This document shows, one piece after another, positions 37,225 through 45,700 of a DNA stretch of 64,000 nt. The position numbers and the translations under genes are program-made. Source of the stretch: GCA-002728855 sp036340635 (GTDB lineage Bacteria > Bacteroidota > Bacteroidia > Flavobacteriales > Flavobacteriaceae); the NCBI GenBank assembly GCA_036340635.1, contig JAYYYF010000032.1, forward strand, positions 51,357 through 115,356. The letters run 5' to 3'. The number at the start of each line of letters is the position of its first letter. The first letter of the stretch is position 1. The notes beneath the pieces were generated by a model. It was not told the origin of the DNA, did no database searches, and was given only the letters and a program-made list of their open reading frames with translations.

Positions 37225-37626
37225 ATGTTTACAGATCCTATAGCAGATTATTTAACTCGGATTAGAAATGCAAATATGGCAGGACATTTAGTAGTTGATA
37301 TTCCAGCTTCAAAAGTTAAGGAAGAGATAACAAAGATTTTGTTTGACCAAGGCTTTATTTTGAGCTACAAATTTGAGGAAACGGAGAATAATCAAGGGAA
37401 TATAAAAATAGCTCTTAAATATGACAAGATTACTAAAGAAGCTGTTATTAAGAAAATTCAAAGAATAAGCACTCCTGGGCTTAGGAAATATACTTCGGCT
37501 AACAGGCTTCCAAGGATACTTAATGGCCTTGGGATTTCAATCATTTCAACTTCTAAGGGAGTAATGACAGGTAAGCAGGCAGTTAAGGAGAATATGGGAG
37601 GAGAATTACTTTGTTATGTTTATTAA
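37225..37626 (+). CDS. rpsH: 30S ribosomal protein S8
   Basis: A 133-residue central-domain 16S rRNA-binding protein. Motifs are TDPIADYLTRIRNANMAGH and the C-terminal signature GLGISIISTSKGVMTGKQAVKENMGGELL. In E. coli S8 represses the spc operon; no matching leader element can be demonstrated here. Confidence 0.98.
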   Translation: MFTDPIADYLTRIRNANMAGHLVVDIPASKVKEEITKILFDQGFILSYKFEETENNQGNIKIALKYDKITKEAVIKKIQRISTPGLRKYTSANRLPRILNGLGISIISTSKGVMTGKQAVKENMGGELLCYVY

Positions 37627-37645
37627 AATAAAATGTTAATTTAAA

Positions 37646-38188
37646 ATGTCTAGAATAGGTAATGATCCCATAAAAATTCCTGAAGGTGTCGATATAGATA
37701 TCCAAAAAGGATTTATTAGTGTTAGAGGAAAATTAGGGGAGTTGACGCAAGTATATGACGACGTATCTTTTTCAATCAAAGATGGGCTGATAAGTGTTTC
37801 TCGGGATTCTAATTCAAAAGAAAATCGATCAAAGCATGGTCTTTATAGAGCTCTTTTAAATAATATGGTTATAGGAGTTTCCGAAGGTTTTATTAAAGAA
37901 TTAGAATTAGTTGGAGTTGGATATAGAGCAAACAATCAAGGACAAAAACTTGATCTTTCGCTTGGGTTTTCGCATAACATTCTTTTTGAAATACCTTCTG
38001 AAGTTAAAGTTGAAACTATTACTGAGAAAGGAAGTAATCCAATTGTAAAATTGACTTCACATGACAAACAACTTTTAGGGAATGTAGCATCAAAAATTAG
38101 GTCTTTCAGAAAACCTGAACCTTATAAAGGAAAAGGGATTAAATTTGTCGGAGAAGAAATAAGAAGAAAAGCAGGTAAATCTGCATAA
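37646..38188 (+). CDS. rplF: 50S ribosomal protein L6
   Basis: A 180-residue two-domain protein near the factor-binding centre. Motifs are MSRIGNDPIKIPEGVDI, then ELVGVGYRANNQGQKLDLSLGFSH, and the second-domain signature PEPYKGKGIKFVGEEIRRKAGKSA. Confidence 0.98.
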   Translation: MSRIGNDPIKIPEGVDIDIQKGFISVRGKLGELTQVYDDVSFSIKDGLISVSRDSNSKENRSKHGLYRALLNNMVIGVSEGFIKELELVGVGYRANNQGQKLDLSLGFSHNILFEIPSEVKVETITEKGSNPIVKLTSHDKQLLGNVASKIRSFRKPEPYKGKGIKFVGEEIRRKAGKSA

Positions 38189-38195
38189 GTTTATT

Positions 38196-38555
38196 ATGGT
38201 ACTAAGTAAAAATAAAAGAAGAAATAGAATTCATTTAAGGATAAGGAAAACTATTGTTGGAACATCTACTAGACCTCGTCTATCTGTTTTTAGGAGTAAT
38301 AAAGAAATTTATTCACAAGTGATAGATGATGTTTCTGGGAAGACTTTAGTTTCAGCTTCATCCCGCGAGAAAGAAATTTTAAGTTTCAAGAAAGAGAATA
38401 AAATTTTTATTGCTAAAGAGGTAGGTAAATTATTAGGGAAAAGAATTCTTGGGAAGGGAATTAAAAAAGTCCATTTTGATCGTAGTGGATATTTATATCA
38501 CGGAAGAGTTAAATCTTTTGCAGATGGTGCCAGAGAATTAGGTGTTGAATTTTAA
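38196..38555 (+). CDS. rplR: 50S ribosomal protein L18
   Basis: A 119-residue 5S rRNA-binding protein. Motifs are STRPRLSVFRSNKEIYSQVIDD and KKVHFDRSGYLYHGRVKSFADGARELGVEF. Seven bases after rplF. Confidence 0.98.
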   Translation: MVLSKNKRRNRIHLRIRKTIVGTSTRPRLSVFRSNKEIYSQVIDDVSGKTLVSASSREKEILSFKKENKIFIAKEVGKLLGKRILGKGIKKVHFDRSGYLYHGRVKSFADGARELGVEF

Positions 38556-38569
38556 TATATAGCTATTTT

Positions 38570-39094
38570 ATGTATAAAGATTACAAAAATATTGAAATGG
38601 TAAAGCCTGCAGGGTTAGAGTTAAAAGATCGATTAGTTGGGGTTCAACGTGTGACAAAAGTTACAAAAGGAGGACGCACTTTTGGATTTTCAGCAATTGT
38701 AGTTGTTGGAGATGAAAATGGAGTAGTTGGTCAGGGTTTAGGAAAAGCAAAAGAAGTTTCTGAGTCAATATCTAAAGCTATAGAGGATGCAAAGAAAAAT
38801 TTGGTTAGAATACCAATTGAAAAGGGTACTTTGCCTCATGAACAAAAGGGCAAATATGGAGGTGCCCGTGTATTTTTAAAGCCTGCTTCTGAAGGAACTG
38901 GTGTAATAGCAGGTGGGGCTGTTAGAGCCGTTTTAGAATCAGTTGGCATTCATAATGTTTTGTCAAAATCTCAAGGTTCTTCAAACCCACATAATGTTGT
39001 TAAAGCAACTTTTGATGCATTGTTGAAGTTAAGGAGTCCTATGACTATTGCTTTACAACGTGGAATTAGTTTAGAGAAATTATTTAAAGGATAG
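38570..39094 (+). CDS. rpsE: 30S ribosomal protein S5
   Basis: A 174-residue fidelity protein. The dsRBD-like N-terminal part is LKDRLVGVQRVTKVTKGGRTFGFSAIVVVGDENG and the C-terminal part is GTGVIAGGAVRAVLESVGIHNVLSKSQGSSNPHNVVKAT. Length and motifs are ordinary. Confidence 0.98.
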   Translation: MYKDYKNIEMVKPAGLELKDRLVGVQRVTKVTKGGRTFGFSAIVVVGDENGVVGQGLGKAKEVSESISKAIEDAKKNLVRIPIEKGTLPHEQKGKYGGARVFLKPASEGTGVIAGGAVRAVLESVGIHNVLSKSQGSSNPHNVVKATFDALLKLRSPMTIALQRGISLEKLFKG

Positions 39095-39098
39095 CACT

Positions 39099-39281
39099 AT
39101 GACTAAATTAATTGTTAAACAAATTAGAAGTAGTATCAATCGAATTGGTTCTCAAAAAAAAACCCTTCAGTCTCTTGGTTTAGGTAAAATTGGGAAACAA
39201 GTAACTCATGAGTCTAATCCAACAATTAATGGTATGATTAAAAAAGTAAGTCATTTGGTTGAAATAAAAGAAGTGAAATAA
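39099..39281 (+). CDS. rpmD: 50S ribosomal protein L30
   Basis: A 60-residue ferredoxin-like-fold protein: LIVKQIRSSINRIGSQKKTLQSLGLGKIGK, then NPTINGMIKKVSHLVEI. It overlaps the rplO start codon by one base. Confidence 0.97.
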   Translation: MTKLIVKQIRSSINRIGSQKKTLQSLGLGKIGKQVTHESNPTINGMIKKVSHLVEIKEVK

Positions 39282-39736
39282 TGAGTTTAAATAATTTAAA
39301 ACCTGCATTTGGATCTGTTCAGAAGAAAGGGAAGCGTCTTGGTCGTGGTCAAGGTTCAGGAAAGGGAGGAACATCTACTAGAGGACACAAGGGAGCTAAA
39401 TCAAGATCGGGATATTCTAAGAAAATTGGATTTGAAGGAGGTCAGATGCCCCTTCAGAGACGCATCCCAAAATTTGGTTTTAAAAATATAAACAGAAAAG
39501 AGTATAGAGTAATCAATTTAGATACATTGCAAAGCCTCGTTGTATCAAAAAAGATAAAGAACGAAATTTCAGTTGAAAAGATGATAGATTTACGATTAGC
39601 TAAAAAAAATGATTCTATAAAAATTTTGGGCCGTGGAAAACTTGATAAACCAATAAAAGTCTCTGGGCATAAGTTTTCACTATCTGCGAAGAAATCAATT
39701 GAGTCTGCTGGAGGAGAAGTTGTAATTGTTGAATAA
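39281..39736 (+). CDS. rplO: 50S ribosomal protein L15
   Basis: A 151-residue late-assembly protein. The glycine-rich N-terminal extension is KRLGRGQGSGKGGTSTRGHKG followed by FEGGQMPLQRRIPKFGF. The C-terminal signature KVSGHKFSLSAKKSIESAGGEV is complete. One-base overlap with rpmD; five bases to secY. Confidence 0.98.
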   Translation: MSLNNLKPAFGSVQKKGKRLGRGQGSGKGGTSTRGHKGAKSRSGYSKKIGFEGGQMPLQRRIPKFGFKNINRKEYRVINLDTLQSLVVSKKIKNEISVEKMIDLRLAKKNDSIKILGRGKLDKPIKVSGHKFSLSAKKSIESAGGEVVIVE

Positions 39737-39741
39737 ATTAT

Positions 39742-41076
39742 ATGAAAAAGTTTCTTGACACCATAATAAACATTTATAATATAGAAGAATTGAGGGGAAG
39801 GATTATAACTACTCTGAGTCTTTTATTGGTTTATCGTGTTGGAGCTCAAATTGTTTTGCCTGGGATCGATTCTGTTCAATTATCTGAATTGTCAACCAAT
39901 ACCAGCAGTGGGATTTTAGGAATACTTAATGCTTTTACAGGAGGTGCCTTTGCAAATGCTTCAGTTTTTGCTTTAGGAATCATGCCATATATTTCGGCTT
40001 CAATTGTTGTCCAATTAATGGGTATTGCAGTGCCATACCTTCAAAAGCTTCAGAAAGAAGGAGAAAGTGGAAATAGAAAAAGAAACCAGATTACACGATG
40101 GCTAACAATTATGATTTGTGTTGTACAAGCACCTGCATATTTATATGGATTAAGTGCTTTAGGAGTCCCAGATAGTGCTTTTATTATTGGTAGAGGGCCA
40201 TTATTTATGTTTTCTTCTGTAATTATTTTAGTTACTGGTTGTATTTTTGCAATGTGGTTAGGAGAGAAAATAACCGACAAGGGTATTGGTAATGGAATTT
40301 CAATTTTAATTATGGTTGGTATAATAGCTAACCTTCCATTATCTTTTGCCCAGGAGTTTGTCTCTCGAATGTCTGGCACAGGTGGTTTGATGATGATTTC
40401 AATAGAATTTGTTCTTTGGTTAATTACAATACTTTTGTGTGTTTTATTAGTGATGGCGGTTAGACAAATACCAGTTCAATACGCTAGAAGGTCTGTTTCA
40501 GGGACAAACGAAAGAAATATCTATGGAACTAGACAATATATTCCTTTAAAACTTAATGCTTCAGGAGTTATGCCTATAATTTTTGCTCAGGCACTAATGT
40601 TTGTTCCTTCCTACGTAGGGAGTGCCTTTAATGACACTTCTGCTGGTCAATGGATTCAAACTAATTTTTCTGATATTTTTGGATTTTGGTATAATGTCCT
40701 GTTCGCTATTTTAGTTATTATTTTCACTTATTTTTATACAGCAATTACGGTTCCGACTAATAAGATGTCAGATGATTTAAAACGAAGCGGTGGTTTCATT
40801 CCTGGAATAAGACCTGGTTCCGAAACAGCAGACTTTTTAGACACAGTTATGTCATACATAACTTTCCCTGGGTCTCTTTATTTGGCAGCTGTTTCAGTTT
40901 TCCCGGCAATAGTTGTTCAAATGGGAATGCAACAAGGATGGGCTCTTTTTTATGGAGGGACTTCGCTTTTGATAATGGTTGGAGTCGCAATAGATACTAT
41001 TCAACAAGTGAATGCTTATTTATTGAATAGACATTATGATGGTCTTTTAAGATCTGGTAAAACGAGAAGGTTATAA
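39742..41076 (+). CDS. secY: Protein translocase subunit SecY
   Basis: A 444-residue channel protein of the Sec translocon with ten predicted transmembrane helices. Conserved landmarks are the plug region after TM1, ALGIMPYISASIVVQLM in TM2, the TM4-TM5 region MWLGEKITDKGIGNGISILI, VRQIPVQYARR in the large cytoplasmic loop, KLNASGVMPIIFAQAL, and the cytoplasmic GGFIPGIRPG. It exports or inserts all Sec substrates, including the signal-peptide-bearing envelope proteins of this window. Confidence 0.98.
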   Translation: MKKFLDTIINIYNIEELRGRIITTLSLLLVYRVGAQIVLPGIDSVQLSELSTNTSSGILGILNAFTGGAFANASVFALGIMPYISASIVVQLMGIAVPYLQKLQKEGESGNRKRNQITRWLTIMICVVQAPAYLYGLSALGVPDSAFIIGRGPLFMFSSVIILVTGCIFAMWLGEKITDKGIGNGISILIMVGIIANLPLSFAQEFVSRMSGTGGLMMISIEFVLWLITILLCVLLVMAVRQIPVQYARRSVSGTNERNIYGTRQYIPLKLNASGVMPIIFAQALMFVPSYVGSAFNDTSAGQWIQTNFSDIFGFWYNVLFAILVIIFTYFYTAITVPTNKMSDDLKRSGGFIPGIRPGSETADFLDTVMSYITFPGSLYLAAVSVFPAIVVQMGMQQGWALFYGGTSLLIMVGVAIDTIQQVNAYLLNRHYDGLLRSGKTRRL

Positions 41077-41080
41077 AGTT

Positions 41081-41296
41081 ATGGCGAAACAAGAAGCAAT
41101 TGAACAGGAAGGTACTATAGTTGAGGCATTGTCAAATGCAATGTTTCGGGTAGAATTAGAAAATGGTCATATTGTAACGGCACATATATCTGGAAAAATG
41201 AGATTACATTACATAAAACTTTTACCTGGAGACAAAGTTAAACTGGAGATGAGTCCCTACGACTTGTCAAAGGCTAGAATTACATTTAGATTTTAA
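41081..41296 (+). CDS. infA: Translation initiation factor IF-1
   Basis: A 71-residue OB-fold factor that occupies the A-site during initiation: QEAIEQEGTIVEALSNAMFRVELENGH, then ISGKMRLHYIKLLPGDKVKLEMSPYDLSKARITFR. It is four bases after secY and upstream of rpmJ, the common bacterial arrangement. Confidence 0.98.
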   Translation: MAKQEAIEQEGTIVEALSNAMFRVELENGHIVTAHISGKMRLHYIKLLPGDKVKLEMSPYDLSKARITFRF

Positions 41297-41306
41297 ATAA
41301 ATTGTT

Positions 41307-41423
41307 ATGAAAGTTAGAGCTTCCTTAAAGAAAAGAAGTGTAGATTGTAAAATTGTTCGTCGAAAAGGGCGTTTATATATAATAAATAAAAAGAATCCAA
41401 GATTCAAACAAAGACAAGGTTAA
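41307..41423 (+). CDS. rpmJ: 50S ribosomal protein L36 (zinc-free form)
   Basis: A 38-residue protein translated from the ATG at 41307: it starts MKVRASLKKRSVDCKIVRRK, continues GRLYIINKKNPRFKQRQG and stops with TAA at 41421-41423. The usual C-x2-C...C-x4-H zinc ligands are reduced to one cysteine, so this is the zinc-independent type. It sits between infA and rpsM, the conserved location. Confidence 0.97.
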   Translation: MKVRASLKKRSVDCKIVRRKGRLYIINKKNPRFKQRQG

Positions 41424-41426
41424 ATT

Positions 41427-41801
41427 ATGGCAAGAATATCAGGAGTTGACATTCCTAAACAAAAAAGAGGCGTTATTGCATTGACATATATTTATGGTAT
41501 AGGTAAGAGCCGTTCGCGATCGATTTTAATAGATGCAAATGTAAATGAGGACACAAAAGTTTCTGATTGGACTGATGAGGAAACTTCAAGAATCCGTGAG
41601 GTAGTGTCAAATTTTAAGATAGAAGGAGAGCTAAGGTCAGAGGAACAATTAAGTATCAAGCGATTAATGGATATTGGATGTTATAGGGGAATAAGGCATA
41701 GAACGGGATTGCCTTTAAGGGGACAAAAAACAAAAAATAATTCTCGTACAAGGAAGGGTAAAAGAAAAACAGTTGCTAATAAGAAAAAAGTTACCAAATA
41801 A
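41427..41801 (+). CDS. rpsM: 30S ribosomal protein S13
   Basis: A 124-residue 30S head protein contacting the P-site tRNA. Motifs are ARISGVDIPKQKRGVIALTYIYGIGKSRS and the C-terminal GLPLRGQKTKNNSRTRKGKRKTVANKKK. It starts three bases after rpmJ. Confidence 0.98.
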   Translation: MARISGVDIPKQKRGVIALTYIYGIGKSRSRSILIDANVNEDTKVSDWTDEETSRIREVVSNFKIEGELRSEEQLSIKRLMDIGCYRGIRHRTGLPLRGQKTKNNSRTRKGKRKTVANKKKVTK

Positions 41802-41807
41802 AAAATT

Positions 41808-42191
41808 ATGGCTAAGCTTTCAGGGAAAAAACGTAAAGTGGTTGTAGAATCAACAGGTGAGGTTCATATAAATGCTTCATTTAATAATATTATTATATCA
41901 ATAACCAATTTAAAAGGTGAGGTTGTCTCATGGTCATCAGCAGGAAAGATGGGTTTTAGAGGATCTAAAAAAAACACCCCTTATGCTGCTCAAGTTGCAG
42001 CAGAGGATGCATCAAAAGTTGCTATTGAAAATGGTTTACGTAAAGCAAAAGTTTTTGTTAAAGGACCTGGTAATGGAAGGGAATCAGCTATAAGGACTAT
42101 ACATAACAATGGGATTGAAATAAGTGAAATTATTGATGTGACGCCCATGCCTCATAATGGATGTAGACCCCCTAAAAGAAGGAGAGTTTAG
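41808..42191 (+). CDS. rpsK: 30S ribosomal protein S11
   Basis: A 127-residue platform protein. HINASFNNIIISITNLKGEVVSWSSAGKMGFRGSKKNTPYAAQ and the C-terminal VTPMPHNGCRPPKRRRV are universal signatures. Confidence 0.98.
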   Translation: MAKLSGKKRKVVVESTGEVHINASFNNIIISITNLKGEVVSWSSAGKMGFRGSKKNTPYAAQVAAEDASKVAIENGLRKAKVFVKGPGNGRESAIRTIHNNGIEISEIIDVTPMPHNGCRPPKRRRV

Positions 42192-42221
42192 ATGAAAATT
42201 AAAAATAAAATCAAATAAATT

Positions 42222-42827
42222 ATGGCTAGATATATTGGTCCTAAATCAAAAATTTCTCGAAAATTTGGTGAACCCATTTTTGGTGCAGATAAGGCGTTGG
42301 AGAAAAGAAATTATCCTCCTGGGCAACATGGAAACAATAGAAGACGCTCTAAAAAGTCTGAATATGCAATTCAGTTAATGGAAAAGCAAAAGGCGAAATA
42401 CACTTATGGAATCTTAGAAAGACAGTTTAGAAATATTTTTAAAAAAGCAAGTAGCAGTAAAGGTGTTACTGGTGAAGTTCTTTTACAGCTTTGTGAATCT
42501 CGTCTTGACAATGTTGCTTATCGTCTGGGGATTTCTCCGTCGAGAAGTGGAGCTAGACAATTAGTAACTCATAAGCATATTACAGTTGATGGAGAAGTTG
42601 TTAACATTCCATCTTATACTTTAAAGCCTGGACAGATTGTTGGAATACGGGAAAGGTCAAAATCTTTAAAAGCAATAATTTCTTCATTAGAATCTAATAG
42701 TTCTAATTATGATTGGTTGATCTGGAACCGAGATACTTTTGAAGGGACTTTTGTAAATCAACCAGAAAGGTCTCAAATTCCGGAAAATATAAAAGAACAA
42801 TTAATTGTAGAATTGTATTCAAAATAA
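42222..42827 (+). CDS. rpsD: 30S ribosomal protein S4
   Basis: A 201-residue 16S-nucleating protein. The N-terminal region GPKSKISRKFGEPIFGADKAL lacks the zinc-binding cysteines of some S4 proteins. The S4 RNA-binding domain is ESRLDNVAYRLGISPSRSGARQLVTHKHITVDG. It lies 30 bases after rpsK and precedes rpoA. Confidence 0.98.
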   Translation: MARYIGPKSKISRKFGEPIFGADKALEKRNYPPGQHGNNRRRSKKSEYAIQLMEKQKAKYTYGILERQFRNIFKKASSSKGVTGEVLLQLCESRLDNVAYRLGISPSRSGARQLVTHKHITVDGEVVNIPSYTLKPGQIVGIRERSKSLKAIISSLESNSSNYDWLIWNRDTFEGTFVNQPERSQIPENIKEQLIVELYSK

Positions 42828-42847
42828 TTTAATAAGCAATAAAAGAT

Positions 42848-43840
42848 ATGGCAGTATTTAATTTTCAAAAACCTGATAAAGTAATTATGATTGATTCTTC
42901 TGAGTTCGAAGGCAAATTTGAATTTCGTCCTCTTGAACCTGGATATGGATTGACAATTGGAAACGCCTTGAGGAGAGTACTTCTTTCTTCATTAGAGGGT
43001 TTTGCAATCACATCAGTAAAAATCGAAAACGTTGAACATGAATTTTCAACTATCCCTGGAGTAGTTGAAGATGTTACAGAATTAATTTTGAATTTAAAGC
43101 AAATTCGATTTAAGCGTCAGATCGATGATGTAGAAGAAGAAAAAGTTAATATTATTGTTGGTGGCCAGAGCAAACTTAAAGCAGCTGAATTTCAAAAATT
43201 TATTTCAGGGTTTCAAGTTCTTAATCCTGAACTAGTAATTTGTAATATGGAGGAGGGAGTCCAACTTAATCTTGAAGTTATAATTGAAAAAGGTAGAGGT
43301 TATGTGCCTGCAGAAATGAATAAAAAATCAAGTTTACCTTTTGGATCAATAACTATTGATTCTGTTTTTACTCCTGTCAAAAATGTCAAGTATAGTATAG
43401 AGAATTTTAGGGTTGAACAGAAGACTGATTATGAAAAACTAATTTTTGAGATTGTAACTGATGGTTCAATTCATCCAAAGGATGCTTTGACAGAGGCTGC
43501 AAAAACATTAATTCATCATTTCCTTTTATTCTCAGACGAACGTATTACTCTTGAAGCTGATGAAATTGCCCAAACAGAAACATATGATGAGGAGTCTCTG
43601 CATATGCGTCAATTATTAAAAACTAAGTTGACAGATATGGATCTTTCAGTTCGTGCTCTTAATTGTCTTAAAGCAGCTGAAGTAGATACTCTAGGTGACT
43701 TAGTTTCGTATAATAAAAATGATCTTATGAAATTTAGGAATTTTGGTAAAAAATCCCTTACTGAGCTTGAAGAATTGGTTCTTCTTAAAGGACTTTCTTT
43801 TGGTATGGATTTGACGAGATATAAGCTAGATAAAGATTAA
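42848..43840 (+). CDS. rpoA: DNA-directed RNA polymerase subunit alpha
   Basis: A 330-residue subunit. The N-terminal assembly domain includes FEFRPLEPGYGLTIGNALRRVLLSSLEG and FSTIPGVVEDVTELILNLK. After a linker near DEIAQTETYDEES comes a C-terminal domain, MDLSVRALNCLKAAEVDTLGDLVSYNKNDLMKFRNFGKKSLTELEE, that binds UP elements and activators. It is followed after one base by rplQ, the normal end of the alpha operon. Confidence 0.98.
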   Translation: MAVFNFQKPDKVIMIDSSEFEGKFEFRPLEPGYGLTIGNALRRVLLSSLEGFAITSVKIENVEHEFSTIPGVVEDVTELILNLKQIRFKRQIDDVEEEKVNIIVGGQSKLKAAEFQKFISGFQVLNPELVICNMEEGVQLNLEVIIEKGRGYVPAEMNKKSSLPFGSITIDSVFTPVKNVKYSIENFRVEQKTDYEKLIFEIVTDGSIHPKDALTEAAKTLIHHFLLFSDERITLEADEIAQTETYDEESLHMRQLLKTKLTDMDLSVRALNCLKAAEVDTLGDLVSYNKNDLMKFRNFGKKSLTELEELVLLKGLSFGMDLTRYKLDKD

Positions 43841-43841
43841 A

Positions 43842-44498
43842 ATGAGGCATTCAAAAAAAATAATAAAATTAGGCAGAAAAGTTGCTCATAGAAAGTTTAT
43901 GTTGGCTAATATGGCATCTTCTTTAATTGAGAAAAAAAGAATTAATACAACTTTGACAAAAGCAAATGCTTTGAAGAGATTTTTTGAGCCTTTAGTTACT
44001 AAGTCTAAAAATGATACAACTCATAATCGGCGTATAGTTTTTCGTTCACTTAGAAATAAAGAAGCTGTTTCAGAGCTATTCCGCAATATTTCGAAAAAGA
44101 TAGGTGACCGACCAGGAGGTTACACAAGGGTTATAAAACTCGGTAATCGTCTTGGAGATAATGCTTCGATGGCAATGATTGAACTGGTTGATTATAATGA
44201 TACTTACAAATTAGAAAAAAGTGAAAAGAAAAAATCTACTAGACGAGGAAGACGAAGTAAGATAAAATTAGATCATATTGAAAAAATAGATAATAAAGAA
44301 ATTATAGAGGATTCTATTAAGAAAGGCAAAGATAAGCCAGAATCCAAAGTAGTTGAGGAGAAATCAAAAGATGAGAATCAAGATAAGCCAGAATCTAAAG
44401 TAGTTGAGGAGAAATCAAAAGATGAGAATCAAGATAAGCCAGAATCTAAAGTAGTTGAGAAGAAATCAAAAGATGAGAATGAAAAGGGTAATCTTTGA
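43842..44498 (+). CDS. rplQ: 50S ribosomal protein L17 with repeat-bearing C-terminal tail
   Basis: A 218-residue protein. The conserved L17 core (~residues 1-118) includes RHSKKIIKLGRKVAHRKFMLANMASSLI and DRPGGYTRVIKLGNRLGDNASMAMIELVDY. Bacterial L17 is often ~120 residues and Bacteroidota forms ~160. Here a further ~100-residue, highly charged tail contains three tandem 17-residue copies of DKPESKVVEEKSKDENQ (residues ~164-214). The tail is likely disordered. The gene closes the large ribosomal operon. Confidence 0.96.
   Translation: MRHSKKIIKLGRKVAHRKFMLANMASSLIEKKRINTTLTKANALKRFFEPLVTKSKNDTTHNRRIVFRSLRNKEAVSELFRNISKKIGDRPGGYTRVIKLGNRLGDNASMAMIELVDYNDTYKLEKSEKKKSTRRGRRSKIKLDHIEKIDNKEIIEDSIKKGKDKPESKVVEEKSKDENQDKPESKVVEEKSKDENQDKPESKVVEKKSKDENEKGNL
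44331..44483 (+). repeat. Three tandem 51-bp repeats in the 3' end of rplQ
   Basis: Units at 44331-44381, 44382-44432 and 44433-44483 start GATAAGCCAGAATC and end GATGAGAATCAA (GAA in the last). Units 1 and 2 differ at one base, and unit 3 has two or so further changes. The unit length of 51 preserves the reading frame. Confidence 0.95.
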
Positions 44499-44532
44499 AA
44501 AAATTAATGTTAATAATTTAAAATAAATTATG

Positions 44533-44562
44533 AGGATAGGCATTTTAGTTTATCCTTTTTTT
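44533..44562 (+). terminator. Probable terminator of the ribosomal operon
   Basis: The stem AGGATA (44533-44538) pairs with TATCCT (44551-44556) around a 12-base loop, followed by a T-rich run to 44562. The stem is modest. TTCATTTG at 44566-44573, one base off the -7 consensus, follows at once and could start carA transcription. Confidence 0.5.
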
Positions 44563-44584
44563 ATGTTCATTTGCAACAATAATT

Positions 44585-45691
44585 ATGTCTTATAAAAAAA
44601 GAAAAAAAGCGATTTTATTATTAGCTGACGGGACTAAATTTTTTGGGAAATCAGTTGTTCATTTAGGAAATAGTTTTGGTGAGATTTGTTTTAATACTGG
44701 CATGACAGGGTATCAGGAGATATTTACAGACCCTTCTTATTATGGACAGTTAATGGTTACCACAAATTCACATATTGGCAATTATGGTATTCGAAATATT
44801 GAAGGACAGTCTAAGCGGGTTAAAATTTCAGGATTAATATGCAAAAATTTCAGTTATGAATTTTCTAGACCCGGGGCATCTTCTTTGTTTGACTATTTAG
44901 ATACTAATAATATTATAACAATTTCGGACATTGACACTCGTGCTGTAGTAAATTATGTTCGAGAAAATGGCGCGATGAATGCAGTTATAACCACAGAGAT
45001 TGATTCTATAGATAAAATAGGGAAACAATTGTCAGATTTCCCTAAAATGGAAGGTCTTGAATTAGCTTCAAAAGTTTCAACTAAAGAACCCTATTTAATG
45101 GGTGATCCTAATTCAAAATTTAGGGTTGCTGTTTTAGATTTAGGCATAAAAAGAAATATATTAAACAACCTTCTAAATAAAGGGTTTTACATTCATGTAT
45201 ATCCATATGATGCTAAATTTGCTGAAATCCAAAAATGGAACCCTGATGGTTATTTTATTTCTAATGGACCTGGGGATCCAGAACCTCTAAATCAAGTCCA
45301 AAAGTTAGCTAAGTCTGTAATTGATGAAGATATACCTTTATTTGGCATATGCCTAGGTCATCAAATTATAGCTTTAGCTAATGGCATTAAAACATATAAA
45401 ATGTTTAACGGTCACAGGGGAATAAATCATCCGGTAATTAATTTAATTACTGGTAAAGGTGAAATTACTTCTCAAAACCATGGTTTTGCTGTTGATAAAA
45501 CTTCGGCTGAAGCAAATTCAGATTTTTTAATAAGTCATTTACATTTAAATGATGATACAGTTGCTGGACTTCAAATGAAAAATAAAAATTGTTTTTCGGT
45601 ACAATATCATCCAGAAGCTGGTCCTGGGCCCAATGATACTTTATATCTTTTTGATCAATTTTACAACAATATAAAAAAATATAAAAGCTAG
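44585..45691 (+). CDS. carA: Carbamoyl-phosphate synthase small subunit
   Basis: A 368-residue glutamine amidotransferase subunit that supplies ammonia for carbamoyl phosphate (arginine and pyrimidine synthesis). The N-terminal domain has FNTGMTGYQEIFTDPSYYGQ and TTNSHIGNYG. The class I amidotransferase domain has SNGPGDPEPL, the nucleophile elbow FGICLGHQIIALA with the catalytic cysteine, and the catalytic His-Glu in SVQYHPEAGPGP. carB is not in the window. The rplQ-carA-eno order is common in Flavobacteriia. Confidence 0.96.
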   Translation: MSYKKRKKAILLLADGTKFFGKSVVHLGNSFGEICFNTGMTGYQEIFTDPSYYGQLMVTTNSHIGNYGIRNIEGQSKRVKISGLICKNFSYEFSRPGASSLFDYLDTNNIITISDIDTRAVVNYVRENGAMNAVITTEIDSIDKIGKQLSDFPKMEGLELASKVSTKEPYLMGDPNSKFRVAVLDLGIKRNILNNLLNKGFYIHVYPYDAKFAEIQKWNPDGYFISNGPGDPEPLNQVQKLAKSVIDEDIPLFGICLGHQIIALANGIKTYKMFNGHRGINHPVINLITGKGEITSQNHGFAVDKTSAEANSDFLISHLHLNDDTVAGLQMKNKNCFSVQYHPEAGPGPNDTLYLFDQFYNNIKKYKS

Positions 45692-45700
45692 TTTAATTTT

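Noticed and set aside
44331..44483. Regular tandem repeats resembling a small CRISPR array
   Set aside because: The units are contiguous without spacers, are 51 bases long and keep the rplQ reading frame.
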